Assembly: GCA_022572905.1 (NCBI GenBank)
Contig: JACZUZ010000080.1
Coordinates: 1-7,615 of the forward strand
Source of the DNA: Candidatus Zixiibacteriota bacterium
GTDB lineage: Bacteria; Zixibacteria; MSB-5A5; GN15; JACZUZ01
DNA length: 7,615 bases
Direction: 5' to 3'
Shown here: piece by piece, positions 1 to 6,229 of the stretch
How positions within the stretch are numbered: the stretch's first letter is position 1
Layout of the letters: the number at the start of each line of letters is the position of its first letter
The notes under the pieces: generated by a model
The model's database searches: none
Seen by the model: only the letters and a program-made list of their open reading frames with translations
What the model was told of the DNA's origin: nothing
Made by a program: the position numbers and the translations under genes

Positions 1-324
1 AGAATGGTCCGCCGGGCTAGTTCCCATTGGGTAAGCCTGGGCTTCTATTCAATGTGCTCTTCGCAGGGAAAAGCATGCCGTTCGTAGATGACCATGCCTG
101 AATGTCAGGACGAATCGCGGTCGTTGAAACTGGCTGATATTGCTAACCCGATCTCACCTCTTTAAGAAGAATTCAAGTTAACTATTAGGCGTTATTTTGT
201 GATAACAGTTGGAGACGAATTCGAATCAAATTATCTTTAGGCGCAGGCAAAAAGTCTCCTGCCAGGAGTGACCTGCTATGAAATCCTTGTTGACGCAAGC
301 TATATCCAATACGGTAGTTGTAGC
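1..324. other. Flanking DNA without a supportable gene
   Basis: I see no convincing coding region here. Two + frames are open from the left edge for 28 codons (stop at 85-87) and 10 codons (stop at 31-33). Either could be the tail of a gene lying outside the window, but both are too short to recognise. All three - frames carry stops within the first 50 bases. Short inverted repeats are present: 5-bp arms at 33-37/40-44, 97-101/105-109 and 243-247/258-262. None is followed by a T run, so I do not call a terminator. The last part should hold the promoter of tRNA-Val. This is presumably original chromosome on the outer side of the island. Confidence 0.5.
290..318 (+). promoter_or_regulatory. Possible promoter of tRNA-Val
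   Basis: TTGACG at 290-295 is a 5-of-6 match to the sigma70 -35 box and stands 35 nt before the tRNA. At a 17-nt spacing the -10 position (313-318, GGTAGT) matches at only three of six positions. The call therefore rests on the -35 box and its position. An alternative pair, TTGGAG 209-214 and TATCTT 232-237, is also weak. Confidence 0.28.
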
Positions 325-398
325 GGGCGGTTAGCTCAGTTGGTTAGAGCGTCTGCTTTACACGCAGGATGTCACTGGTTCGAATCCAGTACCGCCCA
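325..398 (+). tRNA. tRNA-Val (anticodon UAC)
   Basis: This is a complete 74-nt cloverleaf. Acceptor arm 325-331 (GGGCGGT) pairs exactly with 391-397 (ACCGCCC), leaving A398 as discriminator. The D arm carries AGCTCAGTTGGTTAGAGC. The anticodon stem TCTGC/GCAGG encloses loop TTTACAC, giving anticodon TAC, which reads valine GTA and, by wobble, GTG. The T arm has the GGTTCGAATCC signature. No CCA is encoded; the sequence continues into a run of T, so CCA would have to be added by the nucleotidyltransferase. The T run after 398 may help end transcription. Confidence 0.97.
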
Positions 399-434
399 TT
401 TTTTCCGATATGCTGAAATGATATCATTGGCCAA

Positions 435-463
435 TTGCCCTCCGGGGCGATTTTGGCTATATT
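435..463 (+). promoter_or_regulatory. Probable promoter of tRNA-Asp
   Basis: TTGCCC at 435-440 and TATATT at 458-463 stand exactly 17 nt apart and match the sigma70 -35 and -10 boxes at four and five positions. Transcription would begin near 470, about 25 nt before the mature tRNA. This suggests tRNA-Asp has its own promoter rather than depending only on read-through from tRNA-Val. It is judged by eye from consensus only. Confidence 0.45.
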
Positions 464-494
464 CGCACCGCCTGCCGTCCTCTGGTGGGTGACC

Positions 495-568
495 GGGGTC
501 GTAGTTCAGTTGGTTAGAACGCCTGCCTGTCACGCAGGAGGTCGCGAGTTCGAGTCTCGTCGACCCCG
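495..568 (+). tRNA. tRNA-Asp (anticodon GUC), probable integration target
   Basis: This is a complete 74-nt cloverleaf. Acceptor arm 495-501 (GGGGTCG) pairs exactly with 561-567 (CGACCCC), with G568 as discriminator. The anticodon stem CCTGC/GCAGG encloses loop CTGTCAC, giving GTC for aspartate. The T arm has GAGTTCGAGTCTC. CCA is not encoded, and a T run (570-575) follows directly. A tyrosine integrase gene begins 115 nt downstream on the same strand. That is the usual arrangement when an integrative element has recombined into the 3' part of a tRNA gene and restored it. The gene appears intact and should be functional. Confidence 0.97.
529..568 (+). other. Putative attachment-site core (attL) in the 3' part of tRNA-Asp
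   Basis: This is inferred from position only. tRNA-targeting tyrosine recombinases commonly cross over in the anticodon or T arm and leave the tRNA 3' segment duplicated at the far end of the element. The integrase next door makes this segment the expected core. I found no second copy inside the window, which is expected if the right end of the island lies beyond base 7615. The exact limits of the core cannot be set from one end. Confidence 0.5.
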
Positions 569-591
569 CTTTTTTGACTTGCGTAACACAC

Positions 592-597
592 TATAAT
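592..597 (+). promoter_or_regulatory. Possible -10 box of the integrase gene
   Basis: A perfect TATAAT stands 87 nt before the integrase start codon. There is no good -35 box at normal spacing: TTGACT at 574-579 is only 12 nt away, and the position at 17 nt falls in the T run behind tRNA-Asp. A weak or activated promoter would suit an integrase gene. Read-through from the tRNA transcript is an alternative. Confidence 0.3.
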
Positions 598-610
598 TTA
601 ATAGATTACG

Positions 611-653
611 TCATTGGCCACAAGATCATTGGCTGATTTGACGTGGATTTGAC
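611..653 (+). repeat. Two pairs of short direct repeats in the integrase leader
   Basis: TCATTGGC occurs at 611-618 and 626-633 (15 nt from start to start). GATTTGAC occurs at 635-642 and 646-653 (11 nt from start to start, about one helical turn). A further TCATTGGCCA at 424-433, between the tRNAs, matches 611-620 exactly. Small direct repeats between the att core and the integrase gene are typical of recombinase arm-type sites or excisionase-binding sites. No binding function is shown by the sequence alone. Confidence 0.45.
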
Positions 654-683
654 ACAACATTTGTCGTTAACCGAGTCACCAAT

Positions 684-1727
684 ATGGGCACGATACGCAA
701 GATTGGAAGAAACTGGCAGGTCGACGCTTGTCGAAAAGGAGTCAGAGTCCGAAAAATCGTTGGCCCGAGCAAACGAGTGGCCCAGGACGTACTTTCAGAG
801 CTTGAAGGGCGACTTGTTCGAGAAGAGTACGGTTTGTCAAAGTCGGATGCATCAATATCTCAGGTATTCGACCGCTTCTTGTCCTACGCCAAAAACAACC
901 TCGCACTGATGACCGTCAAGAGGTATTCAAATGTAATCGACCGCTTCCATGAGTTTCTTGCAGCGAATAAAGACCTCAAATTATGTTCTCATCTCAACAT
1001 GGGTGTGATCGAATCTTACCGCCAATTTCGTCTTTCCTCAACACATCCACCGAAAACGAAGAGCATGAATTTTGAGCTTAAGGCACTTCGCACGTTTTTC
1101 AATTATGCGATGAAATGGAAACTGATAAGAGAAAACCCAACCACCGGTATTCGGTTCCAGCGCGTGACCGATGCGAAGGCGTTGCGTTTTCTCTCCAAAG
1201 AAGAAATAAGTCTCTTGCTCGATCACTGCGATGATGATATACGAGCCATACTTCTTGGATATCTCTATACAGGAATGAGAAAAGGCGAGTTGGAACATCT
1301 GACTTGGGATGATGTAGACTTTGAGTCTGATCGAATTTTTATTCGCCACAAGGCTGAATGGAATCCGAAAACTTCCGAACGTGACATTCCAATTAACTTA
1401 CGATTGAAAGCATGTCTGTTAAGACTTCGAGAGCGCAGAAAACATCCTCTTTATGTGTTTTCAGATCGCGGAAAACCGGTGTTTGAAACGAATTTCAGGA
1501 AAAAATTGGGAAGAATCTCCCGGAACGCAGGAATAATTGGTTTAACCAGTATTCATTCTCTGCGGCACACATTCGGAAGTATGTTGGTAAGGAACGGTGT
1601 AGCATTGCCAGTTGTGCAGCGTCTACTCGGACATTCAGATATTCGAACGACAATGATTTATGTTCATACAACAGATGATCAGCACAAGCAAGCGCTTGAA
1701 CAATTGGACTTCGTTTCCTCTGGATGA
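684..1727 (+). CDS. int: Tyrosine site-specific recombinase (integrase) of the island
   Basis: This 347-residue protein has the normal size and layout of a phage or island integrase. Residues 1-50 form a basic N-terminal region that fits an arm-binding domain, about 55-150 the SAM-like core-binding domain, and about 165-345 the catalytic domain. All active-site residues are visible: R199 in the GMRKGEL box, K229 in the beta-hairpin, H291 and R294 in HSLRH, H317 in LLGH, and nucleophile Y326. It would cut and rejoin the attachment sites to insert or excise the element. The gene starts 115 nt after tRNA-Asp, the presumed target, and runs towards the convergent operon with 25 nt between the stops. 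The ATG at 684 has no clear Shine-Dalgarno sequence, but it opens the expected N-terminal pattern (GTIRKIGRNWQV). The gene appears intact, so the element may still be mobile. Confidence 0.95.
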   Translation: MGTIRKIGRNWQVDACRKGVRVRKIVGPSKRVAQDVLSELEGRLVREEYGLSKSDASISQVFDRFLSYAKNNLALMTVKRYSNVIDRFHEFLAANKDLKLCSHLNMGVIESYRQFRLSSTHPPKTKSMNFELKALRTFFNYAMKWKLIRENPTTGIRFQRVTDAKALRFLSKEEISLLLDHCDDDIRAILLGYLYTGMRKGELEHLTWDDVDFESDRIFIRHKAEWNPKTSERDIPINLRLKACLLRLRERRKHPLYVFSDRGKPVFETNFRKKLGRISRNAGIIGLTSIHSLRHTFGSMLVRNGVALPVVQRLLGHSDIRTTMIYVHTTDDQHKQALEQLDFVSSG

Positions 1728-1752
1728 CCTGAAGTGAATAGATTCAGATATT

Positions 1753-1953
1753 TCATATACGAGGCTTTCTTCTCGTTCTTCCTTTGGATTCCCGGAGTTC
1801 AAGCCACCTAACTAATGAGCTTCTGCGAAATCGGATTAGTCTCCCCAGCTTGACAGTTGGAATGAATCCCATGTGAGTCCAACTATAAACCGTACTTAGT
1901 TTAACACAGAGCATTTCCGCGACTTGTTGAGGTGTCATCAGTGAATCGTTCAT
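1753..1953 (-). CDS. Excisionase-family helix-turn-helix DNA-binding protein
   Basis: This is a small protein of 66 residues from the ATG at 1953. Residues 6-52 form one compact MerR-like HTH domain (HTH_17/excisionase type). MTPQQVAEML is the first helix and turn, STVYSWTHMG the recognition helix, and VKLGRLIRFRRSSLVRWL the wing and final helix. A very basic tail follows (KGRTRRKPRI). I chose ATG 1953 because it overlaps the kinase stop as ATGA, implying translational coupling. An in-frame ATG at 1968 would add five residues, and neither start has a good ribosome site. It may be the recombination directionality factor for the convergent integrase, or a transcription regulator of the operon; the family includes both. 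Being the last gene of the kinase operon, it would rise when that operon is expressed. Confidence 0.85.
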   Translation of the reverse strand: MNDSLMTPQQVAEMLCVKLSTVYSWTHMGFIPTVKLGRLIRFRRSSLVRWLELRESKGRTRRKPRI

Positions 1954-3197
1954 TTTGGCGTGTACCATAAAGGTGTGTCGGCGACCAACAATCGATCATT
2001 CGGCTTCAATTCGGTAAACTCATTTTGATTCAGGGTCCGCCAAACGATTCCCTCACGTATGAAGGTGGGGTTCTTGCCTATTGATTCGACACAAAGTGAG
2101 TTACGGATTTTCCTGACTACCAAGTGTTGCCTGCTTATGCGATTACTTCCGCCTAGTTCCTTCCGGCCGAGAATTGTCGTGAAGCCATCGACTCGAATTT
2201 CAGCGCCGTTCTCCAGTCTCAGAATAGACACGTTCACCCGATGGCCAAACGGGCATTCTGTTCTTGATATGTATGAGACATATGGTACTTGGCATTCCGA
2301 ACAGATTAACAGATTTTTTGTGGCGTTTTCCAGTGCGGGGACCCAACTCTCAATCGATGGCCTCTTGTTAGGTGTTTGTGAAAGAGCGTCTCTAAAAAGC
2401 TCAACCAGCTCTGGACTGAGGCTTCTTGCTGGATACCCATGTGGATTCTTTGGAGCATTCAGATTACCAGGATCATACTTCCATTCTTGAGACATTGACT
2501 TTTCAATCTCTTCAACTGTCTGATCGAATCCAGCAATTGGATGAAAACTTAAGAGGATCTCATGTAACAAAACTCCTAACGAATACAGATCACTTTCGCG
2601 CGTCGGATGAATGGAGCGCTTCATTCCAATACATTTCCTTAGTTCTGGAGCAATGTATAGTGTCATCCCAATCATTTTCGGTCTTGGAACGCCCTTAGCC
2701 GTAAAGTTGTCAAGATCAATCATGAACAATCGGATACCGTTGATATCTCGTCTGATTATGAAGTTTTGCGTTTGTAAATCACCGTGTACAATTCCTGCAT
2801 CTGTGATCTTAATTATGAGAACTAGAATTTGAAGAGCAACTTCGAACGCTTCGCCGAAAGAAAGACTGGCGTTCTCAAGCGCCTCAAGAAGGGATTCACC
2901 ACCGACAAACGGGGCCACATGACCCACAAGACCGTTTTTTGTCACTGTATCAAATGGCGCACAGATGGCTGGATCAAGCTGATCAAGTTTGAGTTTTGTC
3001 AGATGTTTGATTCTCTTCTTCGTCTGCTCTGTAGCCTGGGACTTATGGAAGAGTTTGAGCGCAACCGGATGACTCTGGCCTTGTAAGGTGGCGCGGTAAA
3101 CTTCCGCCTGTCCACCTTCGCCGATAAACGAATCAACTCGCAGAGTTCGCCCACTATCAGTGATGATGTGCGTAGAGGGGGAGAGCTGGCGGCGCAT
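1950..3197 (-). CDS. Ser/Thr protein kinase of a TerY-P triad, with zinc ribbon and FHA domain
   Basis: The protein has 415 residues from the ATG at 3197, which is preceded by AGGAG (3204-3208) at 6 nt. A TTG at 3203 in the same frame sits directly on that site and is unlikely. Residues 18-290 form a Hanks-type kinase: glycine loop GEGGQAEV (26-33), ATP lysine K48, catalytic HGDLQTQN with D140 and N145, metal Asp D161 in a DLD that replaces DFG, and IAPE at 182-185. The HRD arginine is Gly and the usual Lys of the catalytic loop is Gln. A zinc ribbon follows (C299, C302, C315, H319), then an FHA domain of about 325-410 with ILGR, SRQH and N376, which should bind phosphothreonine. No membrane segment is seen, so it is probably cytoplasmic. 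Its start lies 41 nt inside the phosphatase gene. It presumably phosphorylates the vWA protein or the DNA-processing partners; the substrate is unknown. Confidence 0.93.
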   Translation of the reverse strand: MRRQLSPSTHIITDSGRTLRVDSFIGEGGQAEVYRATLQGQSHPVALKLFHKSQATEQTKKRIKHLTKLKLDQLDPAICAPFDTVTKNGLVGHVAPFVGGESLLEALENASLSFGEAFEVALQILVLIIKITDAGIVHGDLQTQNFIIRRDINGIRLFMIDLDNFTAKGVPRPKMIGMTLYIAPELRKCIGMKRSIHPTRESDLYSLGVLLHEILLSFHPIAGFDQTVEEIEKSMSQEWKYDPGNLNAPKNPHGYPARSLSPELVELFRDALSQTPNKRPSIESWVPALENATKNLLICSECQVPYVSYISRTECPFGHRVNVSILRLENGAEIRVDGFTTILGRKELGGSNRISRQHLVVRKIRNSLCVESIGKNPTFIREGIVWRTLNQNEFTELKPNDRLLVADTPLWYTPK

Positions 3198-4149
3198 CCT
3201 CAACTCCTAACTCCGTATGAATTGACGCTGGAGATTCAGCGGTACCAGATGTACTACATTGGTTACCTATAATACCAAGGGAGACATTGTCATTGCAGAT
3301 ATAACCTTGCTTGTCTTTTTGAACGGCGAGCATTTTCACGGCTTCATAACTTACTGACTGAAGGTCGCCTTGATTTGCGTGGATCATGCTCACTAGCTGT
3401 TCAATAAATTCGGGCGGTATCATCGATGGGGCTTCGCAAACAATACGATCTGCGATTCCATCGGTCATGGCGATAATCAAATCGCTCTCTGTACGCTGAA
3501 TTATTCTTGTTCGAAGATTGCCATGAGGGGTTGGACCGAGAGAAGAGCTTATCAGGTTTAAGTTTCCCGGAACTGCCTTGTGCGGTATTAGAACCGCCTC
3601 ACAATGTGCTGGAGACTTGTAATGATAAACACCCCCATCTCCAATGTATGTCAATACTGCATGAGACTTATTTGCAATGACAATAATTAATGTGGTTCGC
3701 AGACCGGTAGTGAGGACATTTAGTTTGTCACCAATGGCGCTGAGTTGCAATCCCGCTTCAAAGACGGCTCTTTTACTCAACTCTTGAATCTCGTTTGCGG
3801 TCATCCTCGCCTCCAGTCCACGCAAGATCACCTGGCTCGATTCAAAAGTGGCGATGTATGAGGCGTATTTTCCGTGGGTTAGTCCGCCGATCCCGTCAGC
3901 TATTAAGAGAATCTGATACCCTTTGTGGTTGAAAGCTACACCGTAATCTTGGTTATCTGAGCGCACATTGCCCTTCGCAGTAGCGAATCCGATATTCCAA
4001 GGGGCTCCACTTACGTGGGGTTTGTCATCAGTAGCGTGATTTGAATTTCTTCCATTTGTAATGATTTCTAGGAATTCTTCTGGCGTCGGTGGCTCTCCCA
4101 ATCGAAATCTCGATACCATACCGCCGTTCTGTGAAATTTTCATATTCAT
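3157..4149 (-). CDS. PP2C-family protein phosphatase of a TerY-P triad
   Basis: This 330-residue metal-dependent Ser/Thr phosphatase probably reverses the action of the neighbouring kinase. The PP2C core spans about 50-295. All main metal-site motifs are kept: RSDNQD (63-68), ADGIGG (84-89, D85), YIGDGG (168-173), MTDGIAD (228-234, D230) and DN (287-288, D287). It should therefore be active. Residues 1-50 precede the domain and resemble nothing I know. The tail after 297 is low in complexity, rich in Pro and Ala, and ends in three histidines; its last part is encoded by DNA that also encodes the start of the kinase. GGAGG at 4158-4162 lies 8 nt before the ATG. The vWA gene stops 42 nt upstream. 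Paired kinase and PP2C genes next to a vWA gene match the TerY-P triad and E. coli yegI/yegK/yegL. Confidence 0.93.
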   Translation of the reverse strand: MNMKISQNGGMVSRFRLGEPPTPEEFLEIITNGRNSNHATDDKPHVSGAPWNIGFATAKGNVRSDNQDYGVAFNHKGYQILLIADGIGGLTHGKYASYIATFESSQVILRGLEARMTANEIQELSKRAVFEAGLQLSAIGDKLNVLTTGLRTTLIIVIANKSHAVLTYIGDGGVYHYKSPAHCEAVLIPHKAVPGNLNLISSSLGPTPHGNLRTRIIQRTESDLIIAMTDGIADRIVCEAPSMIPPEFIEQLVSMIHANQGDLQSVSYEAVKMLAVQKDKQGYICNDNVSLGIIGNQCSTSGTAESPASIHTELGVEDAPPALPLYAHHH

Positions 4150-4191
4150 TCCTGCATCCTCCTTAAGTAAAATTCGCGCATATTTGATGTG

Positions 4192-4875
4192 CTAGCGACC
4201 AATCTCACCCAACGGTTGTGTGGCGTCTTCACCTCTCATCATTGTTGTTGTCAGAGTGTCGCCTACGGCAGCCATGAAAGCTCTCAGGTCTTTTCCATCC
4301 TGACAGCGATAGCAGTGCTCAGGTGTGGTGGCTATCTCTCTCAAGAGATTTTCATCTGCGTCGCTACCAAAGGCTACGGTGATAAGATCAGCAATGACTT
4401 TCAGTTCTTCCGCCGCCTTATGTGGTTTAGGACCTTCGTTGTGGCAACCGTCGCTAAACAGAATCACGACTGGTTTCAGAAAACGTTCTTTACTGTCGAT
4501 CGGATCTGGAGTGTCTTCCAGAAGTTTCCGGGCTTTCTTCAGTCCTGCAGTGATGTTAGTATTGATCCGAGTCTCAATATCCTCAAGTGTTCCTTCCAGC
4601 TCGGTCGCCTTGGCGAAAGGGGCAACAATCGTGGCATCATCAGAATAATCAATGACCGCTACATAGAAACCGTCTTTGTTCTCTGGTTTTGCCAACTCCG
4701 CAAGGAAGTTCTGAGTAGCTCTACTTGCATCTCTGGCTTTATTGTTTTCAGACATAGAGTTCGAAGCGTCACGGACAAAAATAGCGCGCTGTCGAGTCAG
4801 GCTCGTGATTACATCCGGTCGTTTCAAGCCGGTAAGACTAAAGCCCTCAGCGTTTGTGTTAGTGTCGGGTTCCAT
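4192..4875 (-). CDS. TerY/YegL-like von Willebrand factor A domain protein
   Basis: The 227 residues are almost entirely one vWA (Rossmann-like) domain, from about residue 29 to 205. The metal-ion-dependent adhesion site is complete: DASNS at 36-40 (DxSxS), T106 in NTNIT, and D142 in FSDG. It can therefore bind a divalent metal and dock a partner protein in a metal-dependent way. There is no signal peptide or membrane segment, so it is cytoplasmic, unlike secreted vWA proteins. In TerY-P triads this protein is thought to be the adaptor and probable target of the kinase-phosphatase pair. A Ser/Thr-rich N-terminus (1-28) and a short tail (TTTMMRGEDATQP, 210-221) offer possible phosphosites, which is inference. 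A strong GGAGG (4882-4886) stands 6 nt before the ATG. The 50-nt gap upstream (4876-4925) is the widest in the operon, so an internal promoter is possible, though I could not pick one. Confidence 0.93.
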   Translation of the reverse strand: MEPDTNTNAEGFSLTGLKRPDVITSLTRQRAIFVRDASNSMSENNKARDASRATQNFLAELAKPENKDGFYVAVIDYSDDATIVAPFAKATELEGTLEDIETRINTNITAGLKKARKLLEDTPDPIDSKERFLKPVVILFSDGCHNEGPKPHKAAEELKVIADLITVAFGSDADENLLREIATTPEHCYRCQDGKDLRAFMAAVGDTLTTTMMRGEDATQPLGEIGR

Positions 4876-4925
4876 AATGGACCTCCATAATTTTGATTGT
4901 TGATTGATGACCCATAGTGGATCAG

Positions 4926-5387
4926 TTAATTCTCATGTAATATTCTAAATCCAAACACTATGAACGTTAGAACAATCCCCCAAAGTAGCGTACCCTTGAC
5001 AGCTGCATAGTGACACGAAGTTCTTGTGATCCAAATTGCATCCGGACCGGGGATAATTGTATTAATGTCAACCCATGAAACCCACAACGGATAGGTCAAG
5101 AGCGCAAGAAGTAAGGCAATCCGATGCCAGTGAATGAGAAAGGTCCGTCCGGGTGGAGCATCTACATCATGAATCTCTGTGTCGCTCGGCTGAAGCTGAA
5201 GCAATTTGTAAATGTAATAAGAGGCGATGCCCAAGAAGAATAATCGCACAAAGGTCGCCAAACCAGAGCAGTCAAGGCAGAATGGGAGCGCCTCCCCGAG
5301 ACCAATATCCGTGGGGCCACATCGATCGAACCAAATCCAACAAAGTCTACATCCCAGAAACAGGGTGATGATGTTCATAGCTTTCAT
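4926..5387 (-). CDS. Small four-helix membrane protein of unknown function
   Basis: I do not recognise a family. From ATG 5387 the protein has 153 residues and four hydrophobic stretches, at about 4-20, 41-63, 83-106 and 128-150, so it is probably an inner-membrane protein. Cysteines come in pairs in the first half (C13/C16, C37/C40), with single ones at C23 and C125; a metal or redox site is possible but not shown. ATG 5387 is preferred over an upstream in-frame ATG at 5435 for two reasons: it overlaps the previous gene's stop as ATGA, and GGAG (5396-5399) lies 8 nt upstream. The longer form would overlap the upstream gene by 52 nt. Its place between the nuclease-fold gene and the vWA gene suggests it anchors or senses for the system at the membrane, or is a membrane-acting effector. 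That is inference from position only. Confidence 0.8.
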   Translation of the reverse strand: MKAMNIITLFLGCRLCWIWFDRCGPTDIGLGEALPFCLDCSGLATFVRLFFLGIASYYIYKLLQLQPSDTEIHDVDAPPGRTFLIHWHRIALLLALLTYPLWVSWVDINTIIPGPDAIWITRTSCHYAAVKGTLLWGIVLTFIVFGFRILHEN

Positions 5388-6229
5388 ATACATATCTCCA
5401 TAAACTCTATTATATCTCCAGCGAGGACTACACAAACAGGGCGTGAAAGCCTGGCCGCGCTATTCATCTCACTTATGGCGCGCTGTAACGGTTCTTTCAT
5501 TTTGCGCTCTGTCACCGCAATTATGATTTCAGTTGGTAAAGGATCACCATCCAGGTTCTTCTCGATGTTTGTGAGTTCTTTCTGGATTGGCCAACTGGCG
5601 CAGACTTCGATATAGAAAATAGAGTCATCCTTGCTGAGCTGAAGATCCACCAGTTTGCCATTATTCGGACGCTGGTATTCGATCTCTCCTCGATATCCGC
5701 GCCGTGTATATGTATGTTTGATTCGGTGGACAACGAACTTATGTTTGTAGCCACCTTTTGAGGGCCATTGAGGGCGTTTCTGTTCAAGCCGCTCGTAGCC
5801 CTTATCTGTAATCTCCCACAAACACACGTTGGTCTTGGCGCGCGGCAAAAGGTGTTTTACGATGAGCTCGTGTCGTATCGCTTCATCTTCAGCCTCAAGA
5901 ATCGATGCGCCACCAGTCACACGGGCTAGGTATGCCGCCTCATGGCGAAAGAGAAACGGAGGTTTGTGTTCACTTTGTCTTTGCATGATGCGTAAGGCAT
6001 TCTGAATTTGTTTGTTTACTTTACTGAACCCGTCGAACTCAGACATCGGTTCTGGTTGCGGTTTTTCTCGAAACTCCAACGGACGCTCAGATTCGTTTTC
6101 AAGAACCACAGAAGAATTTCTACCTGTGGATATTTCGCGTCGCTGCGCTGCTGTATTATCCCCAAAGAGCGTCTGTCGTGATTTCTGTGAAAGTTCACGG
6201 ATTTCTCTTGCAGTTAAGTGTTTAGTCAT
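5384..6229 (-). CDS. Winged-helix plus PD-(D/E)XK nuclease-like protein, partner of the HerA-type ATPase
   Basis: The protein has 281 residues. Residues 1-65 are polar and probably disordered. About 90-150 reads as a winged helix (FLFRHEAAYLARVTG, then ELIVKHLLPR and LWEITDKGYERL). About 165-275 has the strand and helix order of a PD-(D/E)XK fold: GEIEY (E182 or E184), VDLQL (D195), YIEVCAS (E208) and NIEKNL, followed by the strand IIIAV. The lysine expected two residues after E208 is Cys, so catalysis may be altered or lost. I know similar wHTH plus nuclease-like proteins beside HerA/TraG-type ATPases in mobile elements, but cannot name a specific family. The start ATG overlaps the ATPase stop as ATGA, which implies coupled synthesis and probably a physical complex. 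Two residues compete for the first acidic position. The fold is a moderate-confidence call and the activity is open. Confidence 0.75.
   Translation of the reverse strand: MTKHLTAREIRELSQKSRQTLFGDNTAAQRREISTGRNSSVVLENESERPLEFREKPQPEPMSEFDGFSKVNKQIQNALRIMQRQSEHKPPFLFRHEAAYLARVTGGASILEAEDEAIRHELIVKHLLPRAKTNVCLWEITDKGYERLEQKRPQWPSKGGYKHKFVVHRIKHTYTRRGYRGEIEYQRPNNGKLVDLQLSKDDSIFYIEVCASWPIQKELTNIEKNLDGDPLPTEIIIAVTERKMKEPLQRAISEMNSAARLSRPVCVVLAGDIIEFMEICI

Noticed and set aside
1..87. 3' end of a gene entering from the left edge
   Set aside because: The 28 open codons have no recognisable sequence and may be open by chance.
268..492. 74-codon + strand reading frame
   Set aside because: It runs straight through tRNA-Val and has no protein features; it is a chance frame.
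643..909. 88-codon + strand reading frame overlapping the integrase start
   Set aside because: It overlaps the integrase in another frame and lacks recognisable motifs; the integrase frame is certain.
1728..1752. Bidirectional terminator between integrase and HTH gene
   Set aside because: There is only an AT-rich 5-bp inverted repeat with a 2-nt loop (1735-1746) and no T run; it is too weak to call.
2059..3086. Several + strand frames of 73-143 codons within the kinase gene
   Set aside because: All are opposite to a kinase gene with clear motifs along its whole length.
4189..4890. 233-codon + strand reading frame
   Set aside because: It is the antisense shadow of the vWA gene, which has a complete MIDAS and a strong ribosome site. 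The shadow has neither domain nor start signal.
4893..4909. Repeated GATTG units
   Set aside because: It is only two short copies in an AT-rich gap, with no sign of a longer array. No CRISPR-like repeats exist anywhere in the window.
4876..4925. Internal promoter before the vWA gene
   Set aside because: The gap is large enough, but I could not find -35 and -10 boxes at acceptable spacing.
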